DNA from: CAYXAA01 sp964462985
Lineage (GTDB): Bacteria; Pseudomonadota; Alphaproteobacteria; Rhizobiales; Stappiaceae
Direction: 5' to 3'
Assembly: GCA_964462985.1 (NCBI GenBank)
Contig: CAYXAA010000011.1
Location: 1 to 64,000, forward strand
DNA length: 64,000 nucleotides
This document shows, one piece after another, positions 62,389 through 64,000 of the stretch. The notes under the pieces were generated by a model. The model made no database searches and was not told the DNA's origin. It worked only from the letters and a program-made list of their open reading frames with translations. A program made the position numbers and the translations under genes. Position 1 is the first letter of the stretch. Each line of letters begins with the position of its first letter.

Positions 62389-63666
62389 TCACTCAACCGG
62401 ACAGGGGCCGTCGGATGGAGCATCCGGCGCCCAGCACGGGGCCTTGCTCTCCTCCATGATTGCCCTGAGCGCCTCGGCTTGCTCGTCGAGTACGTCAGCG
62501 ATGTCCTGCCCAGCCAGCACGATGCGTTCGAACGTGTCGATGTAGACCTGGTTGAATTTGCCGTCGAGATTGCCGAGCCCCATGGGCAGCAGGCCCGGAT
62601 TAGCATCCTCGGCACCCGACATCGCCGCGATGGCTGCACCCGAAATCTTAACTGCCGGTGGCATGTCGGCCGGCAACTCGACCTCAACCACCGGGAAGAA
62701 GTTGGTTGCCGAGAGGGTGGCGATCTGGGTTTCGGGCTTGAGCATGAAGGCCACGAGCTTCTTGGCCGCCTCCATGTCGGGCGCCGTCCGTGGTATGGCG
62801 ACGCCGGCGACCACAGGCATGAAGCCACGGCCGGTCGGGCCGGCTGGCGCCGGGAAGGCGACAAAGTCGTCCGGACGCTGGTTGAACGCCTCGGCGAGCC
62901 GAGCGGTGTGATCGAATGCGATCCAGACTTCTTCGCTCAGAAGCTGTTCCTGCATGAATGCGAAGCCAGTGGAGCCGGGGTTGGTGTATTGCCACAGCTC
63001 CTTGAACTTCGCCCAGGCCGTCTGAGCCTCTGGTGAGCGGAATTTCGTCACCATGGAATTGGTGTAGGAGGGGTAGAGATAGCCTTGGAAGAACCGGTGC
63101 TTGAGGCCCTTTGGACCAGCCGGGAAGCCGAATTTCGGCGAGCCCGTGGCCTCCGCAACCGCCTTGGTCCAGGCGATCAGCTCGTCGTAGGTCAGGGCGT
63201 TGATATCGGCCCCGTCCGGAAGATGCTCCAGCGCCTTCCGGTTGGCGGCCATCACATAGGTTGCCTGCATCCAGGGCAGGTATTTCTGCTCGGCGGTGTT
63301 GAGCGTGCCGAGCTTCTGAAATGTCTCGTTGACCTTCACGTCGCCAAGGTCAACGTCCGAGAGATCGATTAGATCGTCTGTGAGCGCCGTGAAGTCGCCG
63401 TGGAGGCCGCCGAGCACGGCAATGGTGCCGGAGCCCGCCTCAAGCTCGGCCTTGATGCGGGTCAGCCAAGGCCCGCCGTCGCTTGCCTGGTAATCGACCG
63501 GGCTGCCGAAGTCGGCGAGCACTTGCTCACGCATCTTCTGTGTCTCCTCGACCGGCTTCGCCTGGGTCGACCAGAACAGCTCTTCGGCCGACGCCACAGA
63601 AGTGCCGCTCGTCATGATAACGGCCGTAGCAAGCGCCGCCTTGAGCGCTTTTCCGGTGCTCCTCAT
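62389..63666 (-). CDS. Sugar ABC transporter substrate-binding protein
   Basis: This 425-residue periplasmic protein has a Sec signal peptide (LKAALATAVIMTSGTSVASA) and the two-lobed fold of solute-binding family 1 (EETQKMREQVLADFGSPVDY, FMQEQLLSEEVWIAFDHTAR). The C-terminus (APCWAPDAPSDGPCPVE) has two cysteines that may form a loop. ATG 63666 follows a GGGGAG site. The ligand is unknown; the neighbouring GH63-type and PIG-L genes suggest an acylated glycoside. It is the first gene of the leftward operon. Confidence 0.9.
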   Translation of the reverse strand: MRSTGKALKAALATAVIMTSGTSVASAEELFWSTQAKPVEETQKMREQVLADFGSPVDYQASDGGPWLTRIKAELEAGSGTIAVLGGLHGDFTALTDDLIDLSDVDLGDVKVNETFQKLGTLNTAEQKYLPWMQATYVMAANRKALEHLPDGADINALTYDELIAWTKAVAEATGSPKFGFPAGPKGLKHRFFQGYLYPSYTNSMVTKFRSPEAQTAWAKFKELWQYTNPGSTGFAFMQEQLLSEEVWIAFDHTARLAEAFNQRPDDFVAFPAPAGPTGRGFMPVVAGVAIPRTAPDMEAAKKLVAFMLKPETQIATLSATNFFPVVEVELPADMPPAVKISGAAIAAMSGAEDANPGLLPMGLGNLDGKFNQVYIDTFERIVLAGQDIADVLDEQAEALRAIMEESKAPCWAPDAPSDGPCPVE

Positions 63667-63772
63667 CGTCTCACTCCCCATGGATGTTGCCATTCTGCCT
63701 CGCGCGAACCGCCTCCGTGCCATTGAGGACGGCAGACATCGATCGCTTCTCGGCCCGTCTTAGTGCGGGCGA

Positions 63773-63788
63773 TGCCGGTTCTCCGGCA
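63773..63788 (-). terminator. Weak hairpin downstream of the LacI-type gene
   Basis: The arms TGCCGG and CCGGCA flank a TTCT loop, 14 bases beyond the LacI-type stop codon in its direction of transcription. There is no T run, so termination is uncertain. It also lies in the promoter region of the binding-protein gene, so an operator role is an alternative. Confidence 0.3.
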
Positions 63789-63801
63789 GCCACGGGTCGT
63801 C

Positions 63802-64000
63802 TCAGCGGCGGCTTTCCGCCGGCGCGGGGCCGTGGCTTCCCCGTGCGATGAATCGAGCCGTTTTCAAATGAGTTACGGGCTCCTTCGGCGTCTCTTCGAT
63901 CACCCGGTGGAGCATGCTGGCGATGGTTCGGGCGCTGTCCCGGGTCGACTGGTCGAAAGTGGTCAAGCCCGGCGGCGCGAATTCGGCGGCGGCAATGTTG
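63802..64000 (-). CDS. LacI-family regulator, C-terminal end (runs off the right edge)
   Basis: The minus-strand frame from 64000 to TGA at 63802-63804 gives 66 residues. The sequence (NIAAAEFAPPGLTTFDQSTR, DSARTIASMLHRVIEE) is the typical C-terminal part of LacI/GalR effector domains, with the FDQSTR segment near the dimer interface, ending in a short basic tail. Its position upstream of the sugar transporter operon and its strand suggest it controls that operon. The DNA-binding domain is outside the window. Confidence 0.75.
   Translation of the reverse strand, partial: NIAAAEFAPPGLTTFDQSTRDSARTIASMLHRVIEETPKEPVTHLKTARFIARGSHGPAPAESRR

Noticed and set aside
1..64000. tRNA, rRNA or CRISPR arrays
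   Set aside because: No cloverleaf, ribosomal or regularly spaced repeat structure was recognised by eye. A covariance-model scan was not possible.

Overview
This window is GC-rich chromosomal DNA from an alphaproteobacterium, probably in or near the Hyphomicrobiales. The evidence is gene order and family content: glnD-murJ-trpS; fxsA beside a Tim44-like gene, mltA, a Smr-domain gene and an XRE regulator chained by 4-base overlaps; and an LpoA-like lipoprotein divergent from rsmI, followed by yraN and gshB. No rRNA, tRNA or CRISPR was recognised. One run of 100 N sits inside a caspase-like gene and behaves as an assembly artefact.

Bases 1 to about 8200 are the right-hand part of a Mu-like transposable phage element. 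A CI-type repressor running off the left edge is divergent from a Ner-like regulator, a DDE transposase (MuA type), its AAA+ partner (MuB type), three small unknown proteins and a GemA/Gp16 protein. A terminator and a palindrome follow, then a small membrane protein, a Mor-like activator, a capsid protein (gpT), a protease/scaffold (gpI) and a last small protein. Terminase, portal and tail genes are absent, and capsid precedes protease, the reverse of Mu. All visible frames are open, so a compact capsid-encoding satellite is a serious alternative to a decayed prophage.

Bases 8.3-20.8 kb carry mixed genes: secreted proteins, an RlpA-like protein, an alpha/beta-hydrolase-like protein, a prolyl-hydroxylase-like 2OG-Fe(II) oxygenase, a DEAD-box helicase, an ETHE1-like metallo-hydrolase, RppH, an AraC-MGMT fusion, GshB, YraN and RsmI. 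A 641-residue secreted protein here contains a von Hippel-Lindau-like beta domain and an MliC-like C-terminal domain.

Bases 20.9-39.3 kb are mostly core housekeeping: LpoA-like lipoprotein, CoaBC, Dut, CysK, YbjQ, PolA, an acyltransferase, FxsA, Tim44-like, MltA, Smr, XRE, GlnD, MurJ and TrpS.

Bases 39.3-49.2 kb hold a minus-strand envelope gene set: a caspase with Sel1 repeats and a peptidoglycan-binding tail, a Gly-rich mini-lipoprotein, a second caspase with an EF-hand and a DUF4384-like tail, a FecR-like secreted protein, a CHASE2 nucleotide cyclase and an M23 peptidase. It is the strongest candidate for an uncharacterised signalling and proteolysis system.

Bases 49.3-57.4 kb encode a PotABCD-type transporter with a carbon-nitrogen hydrolase, a ureohydrolase, an aminotransferase and a divergent LysR regulator, suggesting use of a guanidino compound or polyamine. 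Bases 57.4-64 kb encode a sugar ABC transporter with a GH63-type cytoplasmic hydrolase, a PIG-L deacetylase and the end of a LacI regulator, suggesting uptake and breakdown of an N-acylated glycoside or a glycosyl-glycerate type solute.
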